A DNA stretch of 33,034 nucleotides from Bacteroidia bacterium (GCA_016788165.1 JAEUTH010000014.1:1-33034); one strand, 5' to 3'. Shown: positions 1-8,181, counted from the stretch's first letter. Notes: generated by a model from the letters alone, not told the origin. Numbers and translations are program-made.

Positions 1-204
1 CCCAGATTTATCGGTTCTAATTATTCTACAACTAGGGTTAAATTGTGGCATAACAGTTCCTGTAACAAAACCACTATCTTCCATTTCAACAATGTAATTC
101 ATCACATTGTTTCCGGTTGAGGTATAAAAATATTTCTGCCAGGTAATTTGCGGTTGGGCTATGCAATTGCAAGCAATAAGCAAAGCCATTATGATTTTTT
201 TCAT
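1..204 (-). CDS. secreted protein of unknown function, N-terminal part only
   Basis: The first 68 codons of a gene that continues past the left edge. ATG is at 204-202 and the frame is open to position 1. The product begins MKKIIMALLIACNCIAQ, a clear signal peptide. LIAC at residues 10-13 could be a lipobox, or cleavage may follow CIAQ, so lipoprotein versus plain secretion is undecided. The mature start (QITWQKYFYTSTGNN, later MEDSGFVTG) resembles the propeller-like secreted proteins of Bacteroidota, with the same W-x-K-x-Y and D-S-G-F pattern as the gene just upstream. It starts four bases after the stop of that gene, so the two are probably cotranscribed. Function is unknown. Confidence 0.75.
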   Translation of the reverse strand, partial: MKKIIMALLIACNCIAQPQITWQKYFYTSTGNNVMNYIVEMEDSGFVTGTVMPQFNPSCRIIRTDKSG

Positions 205-208
205 GGCT

Positions 209-904
209 TTATTTATCGCTTATGCTTACTGTTTTTAATGTTCCCAAACAAGTGGTATCGCCTGTGGATGAGGTTTTTAGCAGGTAAATATCGCTATTGC
301 CATTGCCGCTGTAACTATTGGTAGTACCGGTAAGTACAAAGCCGCTATCGGCAGTTTGTATTAAGGCGTAAGCGGTTTCGTCAAGGGCGCCACCGTAGGT
401 TTTTTGCCAAAGCAGGTTGCCATTAGCATCGTATTTTAGCAGTTGCATATCTTTAAGGCCGGCACCGGTGCTGGCTGTGTAGCCGCATACGGCAAAGCCG
501 CTGTCGTAAGTTTGCATAATGCTGTAGCTGCCATCGTTAAGGGCACCACCGTAGGTGCGGTTCCACAGTTCAGTGCCCTGTGCATTGGTGCGTATAATGT
601 ACATATCGGTATTGCCTTGTGCTTTAAGTCCGGCAATAATGTAGCCGCTGTCGCGGCACTGGGCAACAGCAAAACTTTCTTCGCTGTAGCTGCTGCCGTA
701 GGTATGTGTCCAAAGGGTATCGCCTGCGGCATTGAGTTTAATCAGTAAAATGTCTTTGGTATTGTTGTCGTTGGTGGTAATGCCGTCAACAATAAAACCA
801 CCGTCAAAAGTTTTTGAAACCGAAAAGCCGGCATCGTAAGCGGGTGTGCCGTATTGCTGTGTCCATAAAGGACTTTGGCCTTGCAGTTGCATTGCCATCA
901 GCAT
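209..904 (-). CDS. secreted beta-propeller-like repeat protein; true start uncertain
   Basis: 231 residues from the ATG at 904. Four similar units of about 50 residues can be seen, each with a W-x-x-x-Y-G block followed by a D-G/S-G-F/Y block (FDGGFIVDG, RDSGYIIAG, YDSGFAVCG, ADSGFVLTG) and an I/L-x-K/R-x-N/D strand. This is the repeat of secreted propeller proteins common in Bacteroidota. No C-terminal sorting domain is present: the protein stops soon after the fourth unit. The ATG at 904 gives a poor signal peptide (MLMAMQLQGQ, no basic residue). The in-frame codons just upstream encode SKILFILMLMAMQLQGQ, a good hydrophobic core, but have no start codon before the TG repeat at 947-968. Beyond the repeat, ATGs at 996 and 978 lie in another frame and would join this one if the repeat lost one unit. 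Role unknown. Confidence 0.7.
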   Translation of the reverse strand: MLMAMQLQGQSPLWTQQYGTPAYDAGFSVSKTFDGGFIVDGITTNDNNTKDILLIKLNAAGDTLWTHTYGSSYSEESFAVAQCRDSGYIIAGLKAQGNTDMYIIRTNAQGTELWNRTYGGALNDGSYSIMQTYDSGFAVCGYTASTGAGLKDMQLLKYDANGNLLWQKTYGGALDETAYALIQTADSGFVLTGTTNSYSGNGNSDIYLLKTSSTGDTTCLGTLKTVSISDK

Positions 905-946
905 TAAAATAAATAAGATTTTACTTGCACAATAGCAAATTTTTGC

Positions 947-968
947 TGTGTGTGTGTGTGTGTGTGTG
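947..968. repeat. (TG)11 dinucleotide microsatellite in signal-peptide region
   Basis: Eleven perfect TG units (CA on the coding minus strand). They lie between two ATG codons (996-994 and 978-976, in frame with each other) and the signal-peptide core of the minus-strand propeller gene. With 11 units the upstream ATGs read MKKSHTHTHTQQ and reach a stop at 906-904. With 10 units (or 13) they would run into the signal peptide and the propeller. This is the arrangement of a slipped-strand contingency locus, although a sequencing or assembly length error would look the same. Confidence 0.9.
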
Positions 969-1077
969 ATTTTTTCATAATTACTACGTTTTTCATAATA
1001 GTATAAATTAAAGGGTTAAGGGAAACTTGTTTTGGAAGTGGTAAAGATATAAAAGGAGTTGAGAGTTGAAAGGGGGG

Positions 1078-1181
1078 TTAGTGGTTAGTTGTTAGTGTTT
1101 AGTGGTCTGTTGTCTTGTAAAGGTTAATTGGTAAAAGCTAACCACTAAAAGCTAACCACTATCCACTAACCACTAACCACC
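1078..1181. repeat. degenerate 7-bp repeat array with two opposed arms
   Basis: TTAG recurs at 1078, 1085, 1092 and 1099, exactly seven bases apart. CTA recurs at 1138, 1145, 1152, 1159, 1166 and 1173, again exactly seven apart, mostly as CTAACCA. The right arm is the reverse complement of the left-arm consensus TTAGTGG/TGGTTAG, so a transcript could fold into a long imperfect hairpin. The array sits about 30 bases past the der stop codon and could shape the 3' end of the der transcript. No ORF is supported here. Confidence 0.85.
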
Positions 1182-1211
1182 TGCAATTAAACAGGGAAAA
1201 GCCAATCAGGC

Positions 1212-2516
1212 TTATTTCGATTCTCTGAAAAATATTTCGATGGGTACACCTGAAAGATTAAAATGTTCGCGCATTTTGTTTTCAATGTACCTTTTATAAC
1301 TATCCTTTATATAGTTTGGATGATTACTAAAACAAGCAAACATGGGTGTTTTGCCTGGTAGTTGGGTAATATATTTTATGCTGATAAGTTTGCCTTTAGT
1401 TGCCGGTGGGGGGTTACTGTCAACATGTGGCAGCATAAATTTGTTGAGCTGTGAAGTGCTTATATGTTTTGACCTGTTTTGGCAAACTTCAATAGCCAGT
1501 TCTAACGATTTTAATACCCTTTGTTTTTCGGTTACTGATGTAAAAATAATGGGCACATCGGTAAATGGTGCTAACTTTTGATGCATGGCATCGGTATAGG
1601 TTTTAACCGTGTGATTGTCTTTTTCAATCAAATCCCACTTATTTACCACAAACACAACGCCTTTACGGTTGGTTTGAATTAAATGAAAAATATTAAGGTC
1701 CTGTGCTGATAACCCCAACTGGGCATCAATCATAAAAATGCATACATCACACTCTTCAATTGCTCTGATGGTGCGCAACACGGCATAAAATTCAATATCC
1801 TCATGCACGTTTTTCTTTTTGCGCAAACCGGCTGTATCAATTAAATAAAAATCAAATCCAAAACTTTTATAACGCGTGTAAATGGTATCGCGTGTTGTAC
1901 CCGCCAGTGGATTTACGATACTGCGCTCTTCGCCAATCAGTGCATTAAGCAGTGATGATTTACCTACATTTGGCTGCCCTACAATGGCAATTTTGGGAAC
2001 ATCAACTTCGGGCATTAGGTCTTGTTTAAAAGCTGCTGTTAATGCATCTAACAGTTCGCCTGTTCCACTACCATTGGCAGCACTTACGGGGTATAAGTCG
2101 CCAAGGCCTAAGCCATAAAATTCATTTATATCGAGCAAACGTTTGTTATTATCACACTTATTTACCACCACAAAAACGGGCTTCTTCGACTTGCGTAAAA
2201 TTTTGGCAACTTCTTCGTCTAAATCAGTTAGTCCGGTTTCAACGTCAACAACAAACATGATGTAAAAAGCCTCATCAATGGCAATTTTTACCTGCTTGCG
2301 AATATCACCTTCAAAAGCATCCTCGCTTCCATGCACATAGCCACCGGTATCAATCAAGCTAAATTCTTTGCCATTCCATTCGGCTTTTCCATAATGCCTG
2401 TCACGGGTTACACCGGCCGTTGGGTCAACAATGGCTTTGCGCGATTCGGTTAAACGATTAAAAAGAGTGGATTTACCCACATTGGGCCTTCCAATAACAG
2501 CCACAATATTTGACAT
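1212..2516 (-). CDS. der: ribosome-assembly GTPase Der (EngA)
   Basis: 434 residues, the normal length for Der, an essential GTPase with two tandem G domains that acts in maturation of the 50S subunit. G domain 1 has GRPNVGKS at residues 9-16, DTGG and NKCD. G domain 2 has GQPNVGKSS near residues 180-188, DTAG and NKWD. The last 80-90 residues match the KH-like C-terminal domain (KTPMFACFSNHPNYIKDSYKRY). The start MSNIVAVIGRPN places the P loop where the family has it. The gene stands alone on the minus strand and diverges from the PorE-like gene. A TAccTTTG element at 2547-2540 lies just upstream. Confidence 0.97.
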   Translation of the reverse strand: MSNIVAVIGRPNVGKSTLFNRLTESRKAIVDPTAGVTRDRHYGKAEWNGKEFSLIDTGGYVHGSEDAFEGDIRKQVKIAIDEAFYIMFVVDVETGLTDLDEEVAKILRKSKKPVFVVVNKCDNNKRLLDINEFYGLGLGDLYPVSAANGSGTGELLDALTAAFKQDLMPEVDVPKIAIVGQPNVGKSSLLNALIGEERSIVNPLAGTTRDTIYTRYKSFGFDFYLIDTAGLRKKKNVHEDIEFYAVLRTIRAIEECDVCIFMIDAQLGLSAQDLNIFHLIQTNRKGVVFVVNKWDLIEKDNHTVKTYTDAMHQKLAPFTDVPIIFTSVTEKQRVLKSLELAIEVCQNRSKHISTSQLNKFMLPHVDSNPPPATKGKLISIKYITQLPGKTPMFACFSNHPNYIKDSYKRYIENKMREHFNLSGVPIEIFFRESK

Positions 2517-2539
2517 GATTATTAATTTTAAAAAGAGGC

Positions 2540-2547
2540 CAAAGGTA
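2540..2547 (-). promoter_or_regulatory. -7 element upstream of der
   Basis: On the minus strand this reads TACCTTTG, an exact match to the Bacteroidota -7 consensus TAnnTTTG, 24 bases before the der ATG. No TTG is found at the expected 19-20 bases further upstream, so the -33 part is weak or absent. Confidence 0.45.
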
Positions 2548-2634
2548 TTTTATTTTACCATTTAATTTGGGTATAAATGTAGTAAAGTAAGCTATTTTAA
2601 AGGCTTTGAAGCGATTCAAGTTTTTTTGATGCCT

Positions 2635-2664
2635 TTGTTAGTATGAAATATTTTTTTTCCTTTG
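2635..2664 (+). promoter_or_regulatory. candidate promoter of the PorE-like gene
   Basis: TTG at 2635-2637, a 19-base spacer, then TTCCTTTG at 2657-2664, one base off TAnnTTTG. The distance to the ATG at 2703 leaves a leader of roughly 30 bases. The spacing is right for the Bacteroidota sigma factor. Confidence 0.5.
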
Positions 2665-2702
2665 CCCACCATCATAAAACTTCAGTGTAATTTAATAACT
2701 CT

Positions 2703-4688
2703 ATGAAAAAAATATCCCTTTTCTTTCTGTTTGCACTTACCCTATTTTGTTTTCAGCCAGGTTTGGCAGCTACTAAGAAAGAAAAATCAGCATCACCCAA
2801 GGGCGATAAAGCCTTTACCGAAGCCCGGTATTATGATGCGGTAAACAGCTACAAAAAAGCATTTACAAAATCAAAAAAGGCACCTACGCAAGCTCAGGCT
2901 GCTTATCAGGCAGGTGAGTGCTACCGTATGATGAGCAACTGGAAAAGTGCCGAAGAGTGGTACGGCAAAGCGGTGCAGGCAAAATCTAAAAATCCGTTGG
3001 CAACATTACGTTATGCAGATGCCTTACGTGCCAATGGCAAATATGATGAGGCCACTGCGCAATACAATGCATATAAAACCTTAGCACCTTCAGACCCAGC
3101 CGGTGAAATGGGTGTACAATCATCAGCAACAGCGCAAGGTTTTAAAGATAAACCAACCCGCCACCGTATCGAAAATGCGACTGCATTAAATACAGTTTAT
3201 CACGACTTTGGTACAGCAATATCGAAGTCTGATAAAAACACCGTTTACTTTACATCATCACGCGTTGAAGCATCAGGGAAAGATAATGACCCATGGTATG
3301 GCGAAAAACGATTTGACATTTTTAAATCAACACGTGATAACAATGGCCGTTGGAGTACGCCTATTGCATTAGGTGATATCGTAAATGGCGAATGGAGTGA
3401 CGGGTCAATTTGTTTAGATGTTACAGGTCAAACCATGTACATTACCCGTGTTGAAAAAGTAAAAGGTAAAGATGGTGTTGGTAAAATTCATTCAAGCACT
3501 TTTGCAAATGGCAAATGGGGTGATTTAGTTGCCATGCCTTGGAATAGCGATGATTACAGCGTAGGCCAACCAACCGTTAGTGCCGATGGAACTACTATGT
3601 ACTTTACATCTGATATGCCCGGTGGCCAAGGTGGTAAAGATATTTGGATGAGCCGTAACGAAGGTGGTGTATGGGGTCAACCCGTTAATATGGGCACTTC
3701 GATAAACAGTGCCGGTGACGAAATGTTTCCTTCGGTAACCGAAGGCGGTAAGTTATACTACTCGTCAAATGGTTTGCCGGGTATGGGTGGGTTAGATTTG
3801 TTTAGCACAACTATGGAAGGTGGTTCTTGGTCAGCCCCAAAAAACTTGGCCTCACCTATGAATTCAGGTGGCGATGATTTTGCAATTGCATTATTAGGCA
3901 CTGACAGCGGCTTTTTCTCTTCAAACCGCGAAGGAGGTCAGGGTGCTGATGATATTTACATGTTTGTAAAACCACCATTAGTTTTTGTTGTATCAGGTAA
4001 GGTTTATGATACCGACACCAAAGAAGCTATTGAAGGAGCCACGGTTGAATTATTTGGTAGCGATGGTACTTCGTTAAGTGTTAAGACCGGAAAAGATGGT
4101 ATGTATAGCTATCCGTTAAAAGAAAACACTTCTTACAAATTATCAGCTTCATATACCGGATATTTAACCAAGTTTCATGAGTTAAGTACCACAGGTGTTG
4201 AAGATGATAAAGCCTTTAGTAAAGATTTTGACTTCCCATTAAAAAGCACAGCCAGGCCAATTGATTTACCAGAAGTATTTTATGATTTAAATAAAGCCAC
4301 ACTGCGTCCGGAGTCATCAACCGCTTTAGATGGCTTGGTTAAAACTTTAGACGAAAATCCAACCATTACGATATTGATTACAGCCAATACCGACTTCCGC
4401 GCTGATGATAAATACAATAAAAACCTTTCGGACAGACGTGCGAAATCAGTTTACGATTACTTAATTAAGAAAGGTGTACCGGCCGATCGTTTACAATCGG
4501 AAGGTAAAGGCGAAAGCGAACCAAAAGTTATTGGTAAAGATTTTGCCGACTACCCACCTTTTAAAGAAGGCGATGTGTTAACAGAGGAGTTTATTAAAAA
4601 ACTGAGTCCTGAAGATTTTGAAAAAGCCAATCAGTACAATCGTAGAACCGATTTCCGTGTATTACGTACCGATTATGTGCCACACTAA
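2703..4688 (+). CDS. PorE-like type IX secretion envelope protein (TPR, propeller, CRD, OmpA-C)
   Basis: 661 residues. Domains in order: a signal peptide (MKKISLFFLFALTLFCFQPGLAA); TPR-like helices at about 35-140 with Y-x-A-G-E-C and GKAVQAK blocks; PD40/WD40-like propeller blades at about 165-420 (VYFTSSR, MYFTSDMPGG, LYYSSNGLPG, GFFSSNREGG, each with a nearby D-I/L strand); a carboxypeptidase-regulatory-like domain at about 428-515 (SGKVYDTDTKEAIEGATV); and an OmpA C-terminal peptidoglycan-binding domain from about 521 (FYDLNKATLRPES, then TDFRADDKYNKNLSDRRAKSV with the conserved Asp and Arg). This order matches PorE (PG1058) of Porphyromonas gingivalis, a T9SS component that tethers the machine to peptidoglycan. 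Similar OmpA proteins also accompany PorP/SprF proteins, and none is next to this gene, so PorE itself is the better guess but not certain. Single-gene unit with its own promoter and terminator. Confidence 0.85.
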   Translation: MKKISLFFLFALTLFCFQPGLAATKKEKSASPKGDKAFTEARYYDAVNSYKKAFTKSKKAPTQAQAAYQAGECYRMMSNWKSAEEWYGKAVQAKSKNPLATLRYADALRANGKYDEATAQYNAYKTLAPSDPAGEMGVQSSATAQGFKDKPTRHRIENATALNTVYHDFGTAISKSDKNTVYFTSSRVEASGKDNDPWYGEKRFDIFKSTRDNNGRWSTPIALGDIVNGEWSDGSICLDVTGQTMYITRVEKVKGKDGVGKIHSSTFANGKWGDLVAMPWNSDDYSVGQPTVSADGTTMYFTSDMPGGQGGKDIWMSRNEGGVWGQPVNMGTSINSAGDEMFPSVTEGGKLYYSSNGLPGMGGLDLFSTTMEGGSWSAPKNLASPMNSGGDDFAIALLGTDSGFFSSNREGGQGADDIYMFVKPPLVFVVSGKVYDTDTKEAIEGATVELFGSDGTSLSVKTGKDGMYSYPLKENTSYKLSASYTGYLTKFHELSTTGVEDDKAFSKDFDFPLKSTARPIDLPEVFYDLNKATLRPESSTALDGLVKTLDENPTITILITANTDFRADDKYNKNLSDRRAKSVYDYLIKKGVPADRLQSEGKGESEPKVIGKDFADYPPFKEGDVLTEEFIKKLSPEDFEKANQYNRRTDFRVLRTDYVPH

Positions 4689-4701
4689 TAAATTATAAGA
4701 T

Positions 4702-4741
4702 AAAAAAATACGAGCACCTACACAGGTGCTCGTATTTTTTT
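4702..4741 (+). terminator. intrinsic terminator after the PorE-like gene
   Basis: A perfect stem of about 18 bp (arms 4702-4719 and 4724-4741) with the loop ACAC. The GC-rich core GAGCACCT is flanked by A and T runs, so it can end transcripts in both directions. It separates this gene from purM. Confidence 0.92.
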
Positions 4742-4777
4742 AGGCAAATCCTTAGCAATAATTCAAACAAAATTTTC

Positions 4778-6022
4778 ATGCAAAACAGGTATTCGCAACG
4801 GGGTGTAAGTGCCGATAAGGAAGATGTTCATCAGGCAATAAAAGCCGTTGACAAAGGATTGTATCCACAAGCATTTTGCAAAATAGTATCCGATACATTA
4901 GGCAACGATGCCAACTGGTGCAACATTATGCATGCCGATGGTGCAGGTACCAAATCATCATTAGCTTATGCTTATTGGAAAGAAACCAGCGACTTAAACG
5001 TTTGGGCAGATATTGCAAAAGATGCTTTGGTTATGAATATTGATGACTTATTATGTGTGGGCGCTACTCAAAACATATTATTATCATCAACCATAGGCCG
5101 CAATAAAAACCTGATACCGGGCGATGTAATAGCAGCCATTATAAATGGCACTGAACAGTGTGTAAATGAGTTAAACCATTTGGGCTTGCAAATACATACC
5201 ACCGGTGGCGAAACTGCCGATGTTGGCGATTTGGTTCGTACCATTATTGTTGATTCAACCGTTACATGCCGCATGCGAAAGGCCGATGTTATTGATAATG
5301 CACATATTAAGGCGGGTAATGTTATTGTTGGCTTGGCTTCATACGGACAAAGCACTTACGAAACCACCTATAATAGCGGCATGGGCAGTAACGGATTAAC
5401 ATCGGCAAGGCACGATATTTTTTGCAAATCAATAGCCCAAAACTATCCCGAAACTTTTGACCCACTGTTACCGCCACACTTAGTATATAGTGGGCAGTTA
5501 GCCCTAACTGATTGGGTTTACATACATGGTTCAGAATATGCTGTACTTGATAACAATAATCAAGTTAAATTAAAAAGTAACGGTTATAACGAGCAACTTA
5601 TCAGGCATAAAATTACAGCAGGCAAAATGGTGCTATCTCCCACACGTACATACGCACCGGTGATTAACGAAGTATTAAAAAAATTTCGTTCAAAAATTGA
5701 TGGTATGGTACATTGCAGTGGGGGTGCGCAAACCAAGGTTTTACATTTTGTAAAAAATTTGCATGTGGTTAAAAACAATATGCTTCCGGTGCCACCCTTA
5801 TTCAGCATTATTCAAAACCTATCGGCCACACCCTGGCATGAAATGTATAAGGTGTTTAATATGGGCCATCGGATGGAAATTTATACCGACAGCCATACCG
5901 CCCAATCCATAATCGAAATAGCTAATCAGTTTAAAATAGAAGCACAAATTATAGGCTATTGTGAGTCATTTGGAGGCAAGCGCCTTACCATCGAAACAAA
6001 TCAAGGTACCTTTCAGTATTAA
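4778..6022 (+). CDS. purM: phosphoribosylformylglycinamidine cyclo-ligase (AIR synthetase)
   Basis: 414 residues. PurM uses ATP to close formylglycinamidine ribonucleotide into aminoimidazole ribonucleotide, the fifth step of purine synthesis. Visible family motifs are HADGAGTKSS near residue 52, DDLLCVGA near 90, TTGGETADVGD near 142, VGLASYGQSTYE, SNGLTSARH, VLSPTRTYAPVI and the GGAQTKVLHF region. The length and wording match the Bacteroidota type, longer than the roughly 345-residue E. coli enzyme. Between LVYSGQLALTD and KMVLSPTRTY (about residues 247-285) there is a long Asn/Lys-rich stretch (YAVLDNNNQVKLKSNG) that looks like an insertion relative to what I remember of the family. It starts 37 bases past the terminator and lies 97 bases before dxs. 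Confidence 0.95.
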   Translation: MQNRYSQRGVSADKEDVHQAIKAVDKGLYPQAFCKIVSDTLGNDANWCNIMHADGAGTKSSLAYAYWKETSDLNVWADIAKDALVMNIDDLLCVGATQNILLSSTIGRNKNLIPGDVIAAIINGTEQCVNELNHLGLQIHTTGGETADVGDLVRTIIVDSTVTCRMRKADVIDNAHIKAGNVIVGLASYGQSTYETTYNSGMGSNGLTSARHDIFCKSIAQNYPETFDPLLPPHLVYSGQLALTDWVYIHGSEYAVLDNNNQVKLKSNGYNEQLIRHKITAGKMVLSPTRTYAPVINEVLKKFRSKIDGMVHCSGGAQTKVLHFVKNLHVVKNNMLPVPPLFSIIQNLSATPWHEMYKVFNMGHRMEIYTDSHTAQSIIEIANQFKIEAQIIGYCESFGGKRLTIETNQGTFQY

Positions 6023-6119
6023 TAGCGTGTAGAAACAATACAAATAGCTTATTGAACAAAAAAGACCTTTCTTTAAAATAATATATTCGCACCATTACCC
6101 CGCCAATTTTGTAAATTTC

Positions 6120-8042
6120 ATGCAAGTAAAAGCAGGCCCATTATTAGAAAATATAAATTACCCAAGTGACTTGCGTAAGCTCCAAACTTCGCAACTAAAG
6201 CAAGTTTGTGACGAGCTTCGCGATTTTATTATTGATATTGTATCCGTAAACGGAGGACATTTTGGAGCCAGTTTAGGTGTGGTTGAATTAACCGTAGCAT
6301 TACATTATGCATTTAATACCCCCGATGATCAGTTAGTTTGGGATGTAGGTCATCAGGCATACGGGCATAAAATATTAACCGGCCGTAGAGATGTATTTTA
6401 CACCAACAGAATTTATAAAGGTATAAGCGGATTTCCCAAACGCTCTGAAAGCGAATATGATACTTTTGGTGTAGGGCATTCGTCCACATCAATAAGTGCA
6501 GCTTTAGGTATGGCTGTTGCATCCAAGTTAAATCAAAACACAAAAAAACAACATATTGCCGTAATTGGCGATGGCGCATTAACTGCCGGCCTTGCATTTG
6601 AGGCCTTAAACCATGGTGGCGTTAGCGATGCAAATTTGTTAGTGGTACTCAACGATAATTGTATGAGTATTGACCCCAATGTGGGCGCATTAAAAGAATA
6701 TTTAACCGATATTACTACCAGCGAAACTTATAATAAAGTAAAAGACGAACTTTGGAAGCTGTTGGGTAAAATATCAAAGTTTGGTCCGAATGCCCAAAGT
6801 ATTGCAGCCAAAATTGATAGTGCAGTTAAACACAGTTTGCTTAAGCAAAGCAACCTGTTCGAGTCGCTTAAATTCAGGTATTTTGGCCCAATAGATGGGC
6901 ACGATGTAAATCATTTGGTAAAAGTGATGCATGATTTGAAAAAAATACCCGGACCTAAAATTTTGCACTGCGTAACGGTAAAAGGGAAAGGATATGAACT
7001 TGCCGAAAAAGACCAGACCAAATGGCATGCACCGGGTTTGTTCGATAAAATAACAGGCGAAATATTTAAACCCAAAGTTGACCAACCCCAACCGCCTAAA
7101 TATCAGGATGTATTTGGCCACACACTTGTTGAGTTAGCCGATAGAAACAGCAAAATTGTAGGTATAACACCGGCCATGCCAAGTGGTTGCAGTATGAACA
7201 TAATGATGAAAGCCATGCCACATCGGGCCTTTGATGTTGGTATTGCCGAACAACATGCCGTTACCTTTAGTGCGGGTTTAGCAACACAAGGTATGATGCC
7301 ATTTTGCAATATATACTCTTCGTTTATGCAACGCGCTTATGATCAGGTAGTGCATGATGTGGCCTTACAAAAACTAAATGTGGTTTTTTGTTTGGATAGG
7401 GGCGGGCTGGCCGGTGCCGATGGGCCTACGCATCATGGTGTGTTTGATTTGGCTTACTTTAGGTGCATTCCCAATTTAATTGTTAGCGCTCCCATGAATG
7501 AAGAAGAGTTGCGAAACTTAATGTACACAGCACAGCATGAAAACATGGGCCCTTTTGTTATTCGTTATCCGCGTGGCAATGGTGTTATGGTAAACTGGAA
7601 AACACCTATGGTTGCAATTCCGGTTGGTACCGGTCGTAAGCTGCGTGGCGGGCAGCAGGTAGCTATTTTAAGTATTGGACATCCGGGTAATTTTGCCTTA
7701 CAGGCATGTGATGAGTTAGCTAAAGAAGGCCTATATCCGGCTCATTATGATATGCGATTTGTAAAGCCCTTAGATACCATATTGTTACATGAAGTTTTTT
7801 CTAATTATAAAAATGTAATTACAGTTGAAGATGGCTGCATAATGGGTGGATTTGGCAGTGCCGTTGCCGAATTTATGTTAGATAATCATTACAGCTCAAA
7901 TGTAGTACGTTTAGGCATTCCGGATAAATGGATTGAACATGGCGAACAAACAGAGTTATATATTGAATGCGGGTTTAATACACAAGCCATTATCAATACC
8001 GTAAAGCAACTTTGCAGCGCAAAAACAACGCAAAAAGTTTAG
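6120..8042 (+). CDS. dxs: 1-deoxy-D-xylulose-5-phosphate synthase
   Basis: 640 residues, normal for Dxs, which joins pyruvate and glyceraldehyde 3-phosphate in a thiamine-diphosphate-dependent reaction. This is the entry step of the MEP route to isoprenoids and also supplies thiamine and pyridoxal synthesis. Visible: WDVGHQAYGHKILTGRRD with the cofactor-domain histidine, FGVGHSSTSISAALGMA, the thiamine-binding motif GDGALTAG...NDN at about 149-180, a central DVGIAEQHAVTFSAGLA with the catalytic Glu, and DRGGLAGADGPTHHG near 427. The C-terminal transketolase domain runs to the end (VEDGCIMGGFGSAV). The start MQVKAGPLLENINYPSDLRKL is typical. No terminator is evident before the next operon. Confidence 0.97.
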   Translation: MQVKAGPLLENINYPSDLRKLQTSQLKQVCDELRDFIIDIVSVNGGHFGASLGVVELTVALHYAFNTPDDQLVWDVGHQAYGHKILTGRRDVFYTNRIYKGISGFPKRSESEYDTFGVGHSSTSISAALGMAVASKLNQNTKKQHIAVIGDGALTAGLAFEALNHGGVSDANLLVVLNDNCMSIDPNVGALKEYLTDITTSETYNKVKDELWKLLGKISKFGPNAQSIAAKIDSAVKHSLLKQSNLFESLKFRYFGPIDGHDVNHLVKVMHDLKKIPGPKILHCVTVKGKGYELAEKDQTKWHAPGLFDKITGEIFKPKVDQPQPPKYQDVFGHTLVELADRNSKIVGITPAMPSGCSMNIMMKAMPHRAFDVGIAEQHAVTFSAGLATQGMMPFCNIYSSFMQRAYDQVVHDVALQKLNVVFCLDRGGLAGADGPTHHGVFDLAYFRCIPNLIVSAPMNEEELRNLMYTAQHENMGPFVIRYPRGNGVMVNWKTPMVAIPVGTGRKLRGGQQVAILSIGHPGNFALQACDELAKEGLYPAHYDMRFVKPLDTILLHEVFSNYKNVITVEDGCIMGGFGSAVAEFMLDNHYSSNVVRLGIPDKWIEHGEQTELYIECGFNTQAIINTVKQLCSAKTTQKV

Positions 8043-8181
8043 TATCACTTTTGTTTGCAGTTGAAGAAATTCAAAAATCCGAAATGCAAAATTATTTGTT
8101 ATTTCGGCACTGCGTTTCAAAACATGTTTTTAAAAATCTACACCAAATATTAAATGGAGCGCAATAAGTAAGTTCGTGTTT

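Noticed and set aside
443..748. Open frame of 101 codons on the plus strand
   Set aside because: It lies opposite the propeller gene and is Ala/Val/Gly-rich without family features; the minus-strand frame has clear repeats.
1078..1181. CRISPR-like or iteron-like array
   Set aside because: Units are 7 bp with no spacers and no cas genes; not iterons either, since there is no replication gene and the arms are opposed.
4702..4741. Riboswitch or attenuator ahead of purM
   Set aside because: The hairpin is a plain terminator with T runs right after the PorE-like stop; no purine aptamer core is visible.
6052..6092. Promoter before dxs (TTG ... TATATTCG)
   Set aside because: Spacing of about 26 bases and one mismatch; too weak to call.
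8079..8107. Hairpin CCGAAAT...ATTTCGG after dxs as terminator
   Set aside because: Only seven pairs, long loop and no T run; not supported.
8176..8181. GTG start for the epimerase
   Set aside because: ATG at 8182 places the nucleotide-binding motif at the usual distance.
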